A stretch of DNA of 10,032 bases from an uncultured Oscillospiraceae bacterium (GCA_900548305.1 URJZ01000034.1:1-10032); one strand, 5' to 3'; counted from the stretch's first letter, positions 1 through 6,558 are shown. Notes: a model not told the origin generated them from the sequence alone. Numbers and translations are program-made.

Positions 1-135
1 GGAACGGCAAAATTTTTTACACTTCTATTACTTCTTTATCGCACATCAGTAAATGGTCAGGAATTAAAACGAACCACTCGAGAACTGAGTGAGCAAGAGA
101 GAATTGAACATGCGGATATTTTGGGAGTGAAGTAA
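1..135 (+). CDS. C-terminal end of an unrecognised protein (partial)
   Basis: The frame is open from the first base and ends at TAA (133-135), giving the last 44 residues of a protein that begins outside the window. The fragment starts with a hydrophobic stretch (FFTLLLLLY) and ends with a charged, helix-like tail rich in R, E and K, finishing HADILGVK. I do not recognise the family. The stop lies two bases before the start of the next small gene, and that gene's Shine-Dalgarno sequence lies inside this coding end, so the two are almost certainly one operon. Its position beside a recombinase remnant suggests mobile-element cargo, which is inference from context only. Confidence 0.6.
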   Translation, partial: GTAKFFTLLLLLYRTSVNGQELKRTTRELSEQERIEHADILGVK

Positions 136-137
136 AA

Positions 138-365
138 ATGTTAAGAAATGATTTCATAGATATGCTTTATTACAATGAACCTACTTTTACTTATAATGGT
201 AAAGAGTATTCTATTTGTCACCCAGAAGATAAATACTATGTTACTGCCGAGGATCGCCCCGAAGATGCAGAATTGGAATTTAATTCACCTGATGACTTAT
301 TGGACAATTGGATCATACAAGGAAAATCATTAGGGGAGATTTGCGAACAAATAAACTTTGACTAG
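138..365 (+). CDS. Small acidic hypothetical protein (75 aa)
   Basis: A 75-residue protein starting at ATG 138 with a GGGAGTGA ribosome binding site seven bases upstream, two bases after the stop of the preceding gene. It carries 18 Asp/Glu against 5 Lys/Arg, so it is strongly acidic. The N-terminal half has a YNGKEYSIC segment that looks like a small beta hairpin, and the C-terminal half reads DDLLDNWIIQGKSLGEI, likely helical. There is no signal peptide or membrane segment. I do not recognise a named family. Small acidic proteins of this sort are common as cargo in integrated elements; a DNA-mimic or antitoxin-like role is possible but nothing in the sequence proves it. A terminator follows within 50 bases, so this is the last gene of its operon. 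Confidence 0.65.
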   Translation: MLRNDFIDMLYYNEPTFTYNGKEYSICHPEDKYYVTAEDRPEDAELEFNSPDDLLDNWIIQGKSLGEICEQINFD

Positions 366-412
366 CGTTTGCTAAGGAGCAATACACTTGTTGCAAAATC
401 AAATATAATTTG

Positions 413-442
413 AGCGTATACAGCAATGTATGCGCTTTTTTT
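413..442 (+). terminator. Rho-independent terminator after the small acidic gene
   Basis: A 9-bp stem (413-421 with 428-436, one U-G wobble) around a six-base loop runs into seven T residues (436-442). It lies 47 bases after the stop at 365 and ends the left operon. Confidence 0.8.
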
Positions 443-479
443 ATGCCCTGAGCATGGCGTTAAAAGGCTTTCAATATAA

Positions 480-955
480 AATTATTCGTTGTATGTGAAA
501 GAAGTTATTGCAGTATGTCAAGCTGAAAAGATACAGCCAATTTAAGACGCTTGAAGACAGAAATTTCAGAAAATGAAAGAAAGCATAAAAATTTAATCAA
601 TGCCATAATGGAGTGCGATATTGATAGCGTTAGAAAATCCTTATACTTAGAGGTTCCTAAGTTAGAACAAGAATATCTTCAACTTAAAAAAGAAATAGCA
701 CTTGAAGAAAAGTCTTATCTCGCTTTGACAGTACCCAAAGTAAAATTTTTCTTAAATGACTTAAAGAAAAGAAATATTAATGATATAAAATATCGTAAAA
801 CTCTTATAAGAGTTTTTGTAAATAAAATTTATCTATATGATAATAGGATTACTATTATTTTTAATTCAAGCGACAGACTCTGACAATAACAGATCTTTTA
901 CTGTCAGAAATAGAAAAAGAGCATAAACAAAACGAATTTTGTTTATGCTCCGAGT
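480..955 (+). pseudogene. Remnant of a large serine recombinase, C-terminal part, two frameshifts
   Basis: Three consecutive frames together give a sequence typical of the coiled-coil and C-terminal end of large serine (resolvase/invertase-type) site-specific recombinases. The first frame (480 to about 529) gives VKEVIAVCQAEK; the second (about 527-880) starts KDTANLRRLKTEISEN and contains VRVFVNKIYLYDNR-like wording (RVFVNKIYLYDN) and FNSSDR; the third (from about 877) gives LTITDLLLSEIEKEH. One missing A near 526-529 and one missing C near 878-880 account for both shifts; restoring the C gives SSDRPLTITD, the usual family wording. The serine-containing catalytic domain and the zinc ribbon are absent upstream, where other sequence and a terminator lie. 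An isolated 110-residue frame opening at TTG 551 has no ribosome binding site and should not be called a gene. The last frame continues open to 1086, antisense to the tmRNA gene. Confidence 0.82.
914..950 (-). terminator. Rho-independent terminator of ssrA
   Basis: On the minus strand a perfect 14-bp stem (919-932 with 937-950) closed by a TTCG tetraloop is followed by five T residues (complement of 914-918). It starts six bases after the encoded CCA of the tmRNA. The same bases are read through by the last frame of the recombinase remnant on the plus strand. Confidence 0.92.
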
Positions 956-1304
956 TGGTGGAGGCGAGGGGAATCGAACCCCTGTCCGAAAATCACTTGC
1001 CAAAGCTTTCTACGAGTGTATCCAATTATTTAAGATTCCCGCTTCTTCCCGCTAATTGGAAAGCTGAAAGAATTGGTAGCCTTTAAGTCATGATCAAGTG
1101 AAAGGCGTAGCTTGATTCACGTGCACCACTCATCGACATCTCAATTCAGGCCGTGGTTCTCCTAAATGAGACGGCAGCCTTAATTAGGCTGCGTACGCAA
1201 CTTGTTTGTTGTCGTTTAATTTTAAAAATACGGCGTTTTCAGTGGGTCCGCACCACTACTCGCTTACTAAGGTTCACAATCCCCGTCGAAACCTTTACGC
1301 CCCC
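956..1304 (-). ncRNA. ssrA: tmRNA (transfer-messenger RNA)
   Basis: tmRNA frees ribosomes stalled on broken messages and tags the unfinished peptide for degradation, working with SmpB. On the minus strand the 5' end GGGGGCGTAAAGGTTTCGAC is the standard tmRNA opening, and the 3' end has a T-arm (GTTCGATTC loop) and an encoded CCA (956-958). The first seven bases GGGGGCG pair with CGCCTCC next to the 3' ACCA (one G-U pair), forming the acceptor stem and fixing both ends; total length is 349 nt, normal for the family. The internal tag frame ends at the stop complementary to 1184-1186. smpB lies 22 bp upstream on the same strand, so co-transcription followed by 5' processing is likely; I see no convincing separate promoter in the gap. 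A strong terminator follows directly. Confidence 0.97.
1184..1216 (-). other. tmRNA tag-peptide reading frame, NDNKQVAYAA-stop
   Basis: Within ssrA, the frame AAC GAC AAC AAA CAA GTT GCG TAC GCA GCC TAA encodes NDNKQVAYAA and then stop. The NDN start and the C-terminal AA are usual for proteolysis tags; AYAA replaces the common ALAA ending. The exact resume codon cannot be fixed from sequence: the codon before AAC is TTA, so the tag may carry one more residue. Confidence 0.75.
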
Positions 1305-1314
1305 ATATAGATCA

Positions 1315-1330
1315 ATAGGAGGTATCCTAT
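1315..1330. repeat. Small inverted repeat between smpB and ssrA
   Basis: ATAGGA and TCCTAT (6 bp) flank a four-base spacer, overlapping the smpB stop codon and ending 10 bases from the tmRNA 5' end. It is too short and lacks a T-run, so it is not a terminator; it could mark a processing site of a joint smpB-ssrA transcript, or be chance. Confidence 0.3.
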
Positions 1331-1794
1331 CGATTTTTTTCTTTCATAGCGCGTTCAATATCACGTTTGGCAGCTTTTGCGGCTAAATCTTGTCGTTTGT
1401 CGTATAGTTTTTTACCTCTGCACAAACCTACTTGAACTTTTACTTTTGAATTTTTAAAGTAAATGGATATAGGAATTAAAGAATAACCCTCTTGCTTTAC
1501 GTGACCGTATAAACGCATAATTTCTCGTTTATGAGCCAATAGTCGTCTTACGCGCATAGGGTCTTTGTTAAATATGTTTCCCTGTTCATAAGGGCTAATA
1601 TGCATACCATTTATAAACAGTTCTCCTTTGACAATGGAGCACCAGGAATCCTTTAAATTTACTCTTCCTTGACGCAAGGATTTTACTTCTGTTCCAAACA
1701 GCTCAATACCTGTTTCCAAGCTTTCCTCTACAAAATAGTCATGGTAGGCTTTTTTATTTTGTGCAATTGTTTTTGTTGATGCTTTTTCTGCCAT
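1327..1794 (-). CDS. smpB: SsrA-binding protein SmpB
   Basis: SmpB binds the tRNA-like part of tmRNA and delivers it to stalled ribosomes. The 155-residue product has the family's length and signature segments: NKKAYHDYF near residue 12, GTEVKSLR in the first third, a central beta barrel, RRLLAHKREI, GKKLYDKR in the last third, and a basic C-terminal tail (AAKAAKRDIERAMKEKNR) that inserts into the ribosomal A-site path. The start at 1794 is chosen because GGAGGC lies six bases upstream and the family begins M-x-x-K; the frame also extends 12 codons further up (to 1830), but those codons cross the promoter's start region. The partner RNA gene ssrA lies 22 bp downstream in the same direction, a conserved Firmicute arrangement that points to joint expression. 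Confidence 0.96.
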   Translation of the reverse strand: MAEKASTKTIAQNKKAYHDYFVEESLETGIELFGTEVKSLRQGRVNLKDSWCSIVKGELFINGMHISPYEQGNIFNKDPMRVRRLLAHKREIMRLYGHVKQEGYSLIPISIYFKNSKVKVQVGLCRGKKLYDKRQDLAAKAAKRDIERAMKEKNR

Positions 1795-1820
1795 AAAAAT
1801 GCCTCCTTGCTGTATGTTGT

Positions 1821-1850
1821 AGCATATCATATTTCAGGCGGGCTTGTCAA
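1821..1850 (-). promoter_or_regulatory. Sigma-A type promoter of smpB-ssrA
   Basis: On the minus strand a perfect TTGACA (complement of 1845-1850) stands 18 bases from TATGCT (complement of 1821-1826), which is preceded by TGA, forming an extended -10. The predicted transcription start is near 1813, leaving about 20 bases before the smpB start. Confidence 0.8.
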
Positions 1851-2367
1851 TGTAAGTGCATGAAACTTGGTTTTTTTGACAATTTATTTCAAATTTTATT
1901 CTATGAAAACAAGAAATAATACAAATGGTATAAATTGTTGTTATTTTCGCAAATAGTTATAATTCGACTTTGGAATTACAGTCTGTTTAAAAACAACGCA
2001 GTCGATTTTAATTTCACCGTTGATAGCTTTCGTACATCAGTTGAAAGGTATTCCGGATACTATGATTATCAATGAGAAAGCTGTTGTGCTGAAAGATGAT
2101 GAAAGCCTTATGTTAAAAGATTTATGGGTGCGGGTCTCAATGTAACTATAGTACAAATTTAAGAAACAATCCATGATTTTGCCATACTAAATATATTGGA
2201 ACAGACAAATACTTTCCGAACAGCAATAATTTTGTCCACAGCCTGGATTTGCTAAAACATACTGTATTGTTAGGTGATAGATAACAATAAGCGGTTAACT
2301 GTGCCGGTAGATTTTTTTCGATGAATATGGTAAGATTAAAAAAATATTGCTTGCAGTAGGGGACAGT
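1851..2367 (+). other. Stretch without an intact gene; possible decayed coding sequence
   Basis: No gene with a start and ribosome binding site is visible here. Several short open stretches on the plus strand look protein-like but switch frame: 1963-2145 is open for 60 codons, includes LKGIPDTMIINEKAVVLKDD and ends DLWVRVSM-stop; a second frame ends VERYSGYYDYQ-stop inside it; from about 2195 a frame reads GTDKYFPNSNNFVHSLDLL; and about 2290-2346 would read LTVPVDFFDEYGKIKKIL if one T of the run at 2311-2317 were removed. I do not recognise the parent protein. The pattern fits a pseudogene worn down by small indels, but AT-rich noise cannot be excluded. No clear promoter for queH was seen in it. 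Confidence 0.35.
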
Positions 2368-3018
2368 ATGAAGCTAAATTATCAAAAAAAATTAGAGGAA
2401 ACATTACAAAAATTACAGGCGGAAGGAAAGAAACCTGTATTGGTATTGCATTGCTGTTGTGCGCCATGCAGTACCTATGTTTTAAAATATCTAGCTCAGT
2501 ATTTTGTTATCAAAATTTTATTTTACAATCCCAATATTTCTCCGAAAGAAGAATATTTTCGCCGATTGGATGAGTTATTTTCTTTGCTCAAGCAAATGCA
2601 GCTGGAACAAGAGATTGAAGTCATTGAGACAGAATACCATCCGGAACAGTTTTATCATTGTGCCAGTGGTTTGGAGGATGCACCGGAAGGTGGGGAACGT
2701 TGCAGAAAATGCTTTGAATTAAGGCTGGAAGAAGCGGCGCAGAAAGCATCTGAGTTAGATGCAGATTATTTTACGACTACTTTGACTATTAGTCCGCATA
2801 AAAACGCAAATTTATTAAATGAGATAGGCCAGTTATTGGGTGAAAAATATCATATACCATACTTGTGCTCAGATTTTAAGAAAAAAGAAGGATTTAAACA
2901 ATCCCTTATTTTATCCGAACAGTATGGATTATACCGGCAAGACTATTGCGGATGCATTTTTTCAAAAAAGGAAAGAGAGCAGCAAAGAAAAGAAGCTCAG
3001 TCAGACGTCCGGCTTTGA
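2368..3018 (+). CDS. queH: Epoxyqueuosine reductase QueH
   Basis: QueH carries out the last step of queuosine synthesis, reducing epoxyqueuosine to queuosine in the anticodon of tRNAs with GUN anticodons; it replaces the unrelated cobalamin enzyme QueG. The 216-residue product has the DUF208/QueH layout: HCCCAPCS (residues 28-35), the nucleotide-binding-like YNPNI (53-57), GGERCRKC with Cys112 and Cys115, TTLTISPHKN, and near the C-terminus DFKKKEGFKQS and DYCGCIFS. The paired and spaced cysteines are the metal-cluster ligands known in the family. The start at ATG 2368 is preferred because AGGGGA lies a few bases upstream; the frame stays open to a TTG at 2347, but those seven codons (LAVGDS after the first) are not typical of the family. 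It stands alone, ended by a bidirectional terminator. Confidence 0.94.
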   Translation: MKLNYQKKLEETLQKLQAEGKKPVLVLHCCCAPCSTYVLKYLAQYFVIKILFYNPNISPKEEYFRRLDELFSLLKQMQLEQEIEVIETEYHPEQFYHCASGLEDAPEGGERCRKCFELRLEEAAQKASELDADYFTTTLTISPHKNANLLNEIGQLLGEKYHIPYLCSDFKKKEGFKQSLILSEQYGLYRQDYCGCIFSKKEREQQRKEAQSDVRL

Positions 3019-3029
3019 TGGAATTAGAC

Positions 3030-3070
3030 AAAAAAGAGGAACGATATTTTAAATATCGTTCCTCTTTTTT
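3030..3070. terminator. Bidirectional Rho-independent terminator
   Basis: A perfect stem (GAGGAACGATAT at 3036-3047 with its complement at 3053-3064) is flanked by six A (3030-3035) and six T (3065-3070), so it can stop transcripts from both queH and the convergent minus-strand gene. The stop codon of that gene lies in the T-run. Confidence 0.93.
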
Positions 3071-3509
3071 ATGGTCTGTTAAAATGCGGTTTTTCGCTTA
3101 GCTGTTGATTAATAAATGATTGAAACTGGGTAACCACTTGAGTTTCTTTTTCCGAAAGTGCCTCATCTGCAGAAGGGGTATTTAGCTGTTGATATAATTC
3201 AGTTGCTATTTTTATCGGAACAGCTGTTAAGGTATGCAAATTTTCAGCGCTGGATACTTTACAAGCTTTCAGTATACATTTAGGAGCCATAACCAATGCA
3301 GCTAATTTTTGCGCCTGTTCGCGGTCGGAATTCATATTTTCACTTTGTAAAATGAACTGGCATATATCCGCAAATTTTTCATGTTCAAAATTGTTTAGAT
3401 AATCAACACGATTTACCTTTGCCAAATGCGTAATTTTAATAGGCAGCGCATCGAATTCACCTTCTATCAAAATGTTTAGGGCTAATTCTTCCAGTGTTTG
3501 ATTTAGCAT
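3069..3509 (-). CDS. ImmA/IrrE-like protein lacking the HExxH zinc motif
   Basis: A 146-residue soluble protein. Its start at 3509 has a strong AGGAGG site eight bases upstream; the frame runs 19 codons further up with no second ribosome binding site. The N-terminus (LEELALNILIEGEFDALPIKITHLAK, in two parts) resembles the first helix and beta strand of ImmA/IrrE-type metallopeptidases, and residues about 78-120 (REQAQKLAALVMAP, then VSSAENLHTLTAVP) resemble the conserved EQEANxFAAxLLMP helix and the following winged-helix-like segment of that family. The zinc-binding HExxH helix that normally lies between these parts is missing; only about 20 residues fill the gap. If the assignment is right, the protein cannot be a protease of that type and may keep a binding or regulatory role. 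The assignment rests on motif resemblance, so it is moderate. It is a single gene converging on queH. Confidence 0.6.
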   Translation of the reverse strand: MLNQTLEELALNILIEGEFDALPIKITHLAKVNRVDYLNNFEHEKFADICQFILQSENMNSDREQAQKLAALVMAPKCILKACKVSSAENLHTLTAVPIKIATELYQQLNTPSADEALSEKETQVVTQFQSFINQQLSEKPHFNRP

Positions 3510-3554
3510 ATTGTTTCCTCCTAATTCTTTTCTTTTATTGTAGTGAATAAAAAT

Positions 3555-3560
3555 ATTATA
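3555..3560 (-). promoter_or_regulatory. Possible -10 box for the ImmA/IrrE-like gene
   Basis: TATAAT on the minus strand about 46 bases before the start codon, in an AT-rich leader. No good -35 hexamer is visible at the right distance, so this is only a candidate. Confidence 0.35.
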
Positions 3561-3677
3561 AAACACAAATATGTCTAAATTGTGTTTTTTTCTAATTTTA
3601 TTTATAACCGATTTTTATAATATGCAATATGGTAAATCATAGGTATAAATCGATGATAGTTGGAGGTAGTTTAGTTG

Positions 3678-3995
3678 ATGGAAGGATTATTTATTGGTAT
3701 TTTTTGCTTTCTTATGATTAGTGTATTTCATCCATTAGTAAAAAAACAAAACTGTTTTTTCATTGAAAGGTTTTGGCTGGTATTTTTTATTGTAGGAATT
3801 GGAAATATGATTGGTGCGGTATTTGTGCAAGATTTTGTATGGTCGGCTATGCTTGCAATTGCAGGAGTTATGTTTTTATGGAGTATGAGCGAATTTCAGG
3901 AAAAAGACAGCTGCAAACTGTATGAGAGTCTACATATTAACAATGCGAAATTCTTATGCAGTCGCATAGCAGAAAGTCAGAATTTAGAGCTTTAA
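3678..3995 (+). CDS. DUF4491 family small membrane protein
   Basis: A 105-residue integral membrane protein of unknown function. It opens MEGLFIGIFCFLMISVFHPLVKK, the characteristic first helix of DUF4491, followed by two more hydrophobic helices (about residues 35-55 and 57-73, the latter ending FLWSMSEF, matching the family's W-S-x-x-E ending of the last helix). Family members usually finish soon after with a short basic RVxKGWFPxNPKR-like tail; here a different 30-residue tail rich in polar residues follows (SCKLYESLHINN and onward). The start is set at ATG 3678; a TTG directly before it (3675) is nearer the ideal distance from GGAGG (3662-3666), so the true start could be one codon earlier. 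A terminator follows immediately, so the gene is monocistronic. Confidence 0.82.
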   Translation: MEGLFIGIFCFLMISVFHPLVKKQNCFFIERFWLVFFIVGIGNMIGAVFVQDFVWSAMLAIAGVMFLWSMSEFQEKDSCKLYESLHINNAKFLCSRIAESQNLEL

Positions 3996-3997
3996 GT

Positions 3998-4025
3998 ATC
4001 GGCTGCCTTTCGCAGCCGATTTTTT
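3998..4025 (+). terminator. Rho-independent terminator after the DUF4491 gene
   Basis: A perfect 9-bp GC-rich stem (ATCGGCTGC, 3998-4006, with 4012-4020), a CTTTC loop and six T residues, starting three bases after the stop codon. Confidence 0.93.
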
Positions 4026-4061
4026 CATTGTAAAATTTATAAATCGTTTAGAATTTTTTTA

Positions 4062-4089
4062 TTGTATTGTTAGCAAGATATGGTATAGT
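4062..4089 (+). promoter_or_regulatory. Probable promoter of the P-type ATPase gene
   Basis: TATAGT (4084-4089) is preceded by TGG, giving an extended -10, and TTGTAT (4062-4067) lies 16 bases upstream. The -35 is weak (three matches), as usual for extended -10 promoters. The leader is about 50 bases. Confidence 0.5.
4066..4078 (+). repeat. 13-bp word shared with the ispD leader (copy 1)
   Basis: ATTGTTAGCAAGA occurs here, inside the proposed ATPase promoter spacer, and again unchanged at 6663-6675. It could be a shared regulatory site, but a match of this length in 10 kb of AT-rich DNA can arise by chance. Confidence 0.3.
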
Positions 4090-4145
4090 AAATATGACAA
4101 TGAATCCGTGTGTGTTAATATATACTAAATAACAGAAAAGGTGAT

Positions 4146-6527
4146 ATGATGGAAGAAAAGCAGAGACTGCATCCGGATGCAAAAACCGGTTTAACATCTC
4201 AGCAAGTTGCCAGTCAAAAAGAAAAAGGACTGAAAAATGAGGCAACAGAAAAAATATCAAAATCTACAGGACAAATTATTAAGGATAACGTTTGTACTTT
4301 ATTCAATTTATTTAATTTAATTATTGCAATTGCTCTGGCTTGCGTTGGAGCTTTCAGCAATTTATTATTTATCTTTATTATCATTGCCAATGTCTTAATT
4401 GCAATTATTCAGGAATTACGGGCAAAAAAATTGGTGGAGAGCCTTTCTTTACTGTCAGTTCCGCATGCTAAGGTAATACGCGACGGAAAAGAACGGGAAG
4501 TGCCTGTGGAAGATTTGGTTTTGGATGATGTTATTTGTCTATATGCAGGTCAGCAAATTTGTTCAGACGCCATTATTTTAGAAGGTGAAGCAGAAGTAAA
4601 TGAATCTTTGCTGACAGGTGAATCCGATCCAATCAATAAAGTTCCGGGCGACCAGGTGTTATCCGGCAGCTTTGTAATCAGCGGTAAGTGCTATGCAAAA
4701 GTGGAGCACGTAGGTAACGACAACTATGCTACACATATTGCACATGAAGCGAAAAAAATGAAACAAGTACATTCCGAATTGGTTACCTCTATGAGAAAAG
4801 TAACCCGTTTTACAGGATTTTTAATTATTCCTTTGGGTATTGTATTGTTTTTGGAAGCGTTTTTCTTGCGTGGCGGAGATCCTACCACTTCTGTTGTTTC
4901 TACAGCGGCAGGTTTGCTAGGTATGCTGCCTAAGGGCTTGGTTTTGCTGATTAGCATTAGCTTAGCTGTTGGTGTAGGCCGTTTGGCAAAGCGTAAAGTA
5001 TTGGTACAAGAACTGTATTCCCTTGAAACACTTGCTCACGTGGATGTGCTTTGTTTGGATAAAACAGGTACCATTACAGAAGGCAACATGAAAGTAGAAA
5101 CAGTGTATCCTTTAAGAAGAGAAGATGATATTCCTTGGTTTGATGATGTTATGGGGTCTTTCTTGCATTATACCGATGATAACAATGCTACATTTCAAGC
5201 GATTAAGGGATATTATCAAGAATGTAAACGTTATGCACCCGTACAAAAAATTCCGTTTTCCTCTCAAAGAAAATGGAGTGCAATGACATTTGAGCAATTT
5301 GGTACACTCGTTTTGGGAGCACCTGAAAGATTAACCAATGCACAGCTTCCCGAAGAAATTCAGCAGGAGATTCAGAGCGGAAACCGTGTTATTTTAGTAG
5401 GAATGACAAAGGATACCATTACTACAGACGGACCACTAACAGGAGTAGTGCCATTAAAAGCAATTGTAATTACCGACCCTATTCGTGAAAATGCAAAAGC
5501 AACCTTTGACTACTTTAAACGAGAAGGTGTTGCAATTAAAGTAATTTCAGGTGACAACCCTGCAACGGTTGCTGCCATTGCCAAAAAAGCCGGTTTAGAA
5601 GGTGCTGAAAACTATATTGATATGAGTACCATACAAACCAAAGAAGAGTTGGAAAGAGCAGCAAATCATTATTCTGTTTTTGGCCGTGTATCTCCTCAGC
5701 AAAAGAAAATGTTGGTGGAAGCCTTACAGAAACGTGGTCATAAAGTAGCAATGACAGGAGATGGCGTTAACGATATTTTGGCATTGCGTGAAGCTGACTG
5801 TAGTATTGCAATTGCAGAAGGCAGCGATGCAGCCAGACAAGTATCACAATTGGTATTGCTCAATTCAGATTTTTCTTCTTTACCAAAAGTGTTGGCTGAA
5901 GGAAGGCGTGTTGTAAATAATATTACACGGGTTGCAGGTGTTTTCTTTGTAAAAACCATTTATTCTGTTCTGTTATCCATTATTTGCATTTGTACCAATC
6001 AACCCTTTCCGTTTTTGCCAATTCAAATCACATTGATTGACTTGGCTATTGAAGGATATCCGGCATTCTTTATGTCCTTTGAACCGGATGGAAGAAAGGT
6101 AACCGGTCGATTTTTACCGTCAGTATTTAGGAGGGCAATTCCAAATGCAGTTGCAACCGCTGTTGGTGTGGTGGCGTTGTTTATTATAGCACCGTTATTT
6201 GGTGTTTCTCCGGAAGAAACAAATACCATTATGTATCTATTGGTTGGTTTTGTTGGTGTTACAGCTGTATTTAAAGCTTGTTGTCCGTTTAATCCATTGC
6301 GTGGATTTTTATTCTTGTCCATGACATTTGGATATTTTGCTGCAACATATATCTTCAAAGGTTTACTGCATTTAACCATGCCTTCCGCAACCGCATTCAT
6401 TATTTTAGGTATAGCAGCTGCTGCAAGTATTGTTGTAGAGCGTATTGTTGCTTTGATTACCAATGTAATTTTTAAAAGTGCTATGCCCAAGAAAAAGGCA
6501 AAACGATATGCACATCAGAAACGATAA
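4146..6527 (+). CDS. Cation-transporting P-type ATPase, CtpE-like
   Basis: A complete 793-residue ATP-driven cation pump of the inner membrane. In order: a soluble N-terminus, two helices (about 54-88), an actuator domain with TGES (157-160), helices 3-4 (about 224-290) with the ion-site motif MLPKGL around Pro262, the phosphorylation motif DKTGT with Asp305, a compact nucleotide domain containing FSSQRKWSAMTFE, the hinge TGDGVND (537-543), a C-terminal membrane domain of about six helices and a basic tail (KKKAKR). The PKGL in helix 4 and the short nucleotide domain fit the CtpE-like branch, whose studied members move calcium; the substrate here is inferred, not shown. No heavy-metal CxxC domain is present. 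Two ATG codons are adjacent (4146 and 4149) behind AAAAGGTGAT; either could be used. Own promoter and terminator, so a single-gene unit. Confidence 0.93.
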   Translation: MMEEKQRLHPDAKTGLTSQQVASQKEKGLKNEATEKISKSTGQIIKDNVCTLFNLFNLIIAIALACVGAFSNLLFIFIIIANVLIAIIQELRAKKLVESLSLLSVPHAKVIRDGKEREVPVEDLVLDDVICLYAGQQICSDAIILEGEAEVNESLLTGESDPINKVPGDQVLSGSFVISGKCYAKVEHVGNDNYATHIAHEAKKMKQVHSELVTSMRKVTRFTGFLIIPLGIVLFLEAFFLRGGDPTTSVVSTAAGLLGMLPKGLVLLISISLAVGVGRLAKRKVLVQELYSLETLAHVDVLCLDKTGTITEGNMKVETVYPLRREDDIPWFDDVMGSFLHYTDDNNATFQAIKGYYQECKRYAPVQKIPFSSQRKWSAMTFEQFGTLVLGAPERLTNAQLPEEIQQEIQSGNRVILVGMTKDTITTDGPLTGVVPLKAIVITDPIRENAKATFDYFKREGVAIKVISGDNPATVAAIAKKAGLEGAENYIDMSTIQTKEELERAANHYSVFGRVSPQQKKMLVEALQKRGHKVAMTGDGVNDILALREADCSIAIAEGSDAARQVSQLVLLNSDFSSLPKVLAEGRRVVNNITRVAGVFFVKTIYSVLLSIICICTNQPFPFLPIQITLIDLAIEGYPAFFMSFEPDGRKVTGRFLPSVFRRAIPNAVATAVGVVALFIIAPLFGVSPEETNTIMYLLVGFVGVTAVFKACCPFNPLRGFLFLSMTFGYFAATYIFKGLLHLTMPSATAFIILGIAAAASIVVERIVALITNVIFKSAMPKKKAKRYAHQKR

Positions 6528-6532
6528 AGAAG

Positions 6533-6558
6533 AGGTGCCGCTAAGCGGTGCCTTTTTT
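6533..6558 (+). terminator. Rho-independent terminator after the P-type ATPase gene
   Basis: AGGTGCCGC (6533-6541) pairs with GCGGTGCCT (6545-6553) through seven Watson-Crick and two G-U pairs around a TAA loop, followed by six T. It begins six bases after the stop. Confidence 0.9.

Noticed and set aside
551..883. 110-codon open frame starting at TTG 551 as a separate gene
   Set aside because: Its sequence is the internal C-terminal part of a serine recombinase; family sequence continues in other frames on both sides and there is no ribosome binding site, so it is part of a pseudogene.
1153..1386. 77-codon plus-strand open frame
   Set aside because: It lies antisense across the tmRNA gene and the end of smpB, has no ribosome binding site and no recognisable family wording.
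6023..6490. 155-codon minus-strand open frame inside the P-type ATPase
   Set aside because: It is the antisense of the ATPase membrane domain; the plus-strand gene is complete and carries all motifs.
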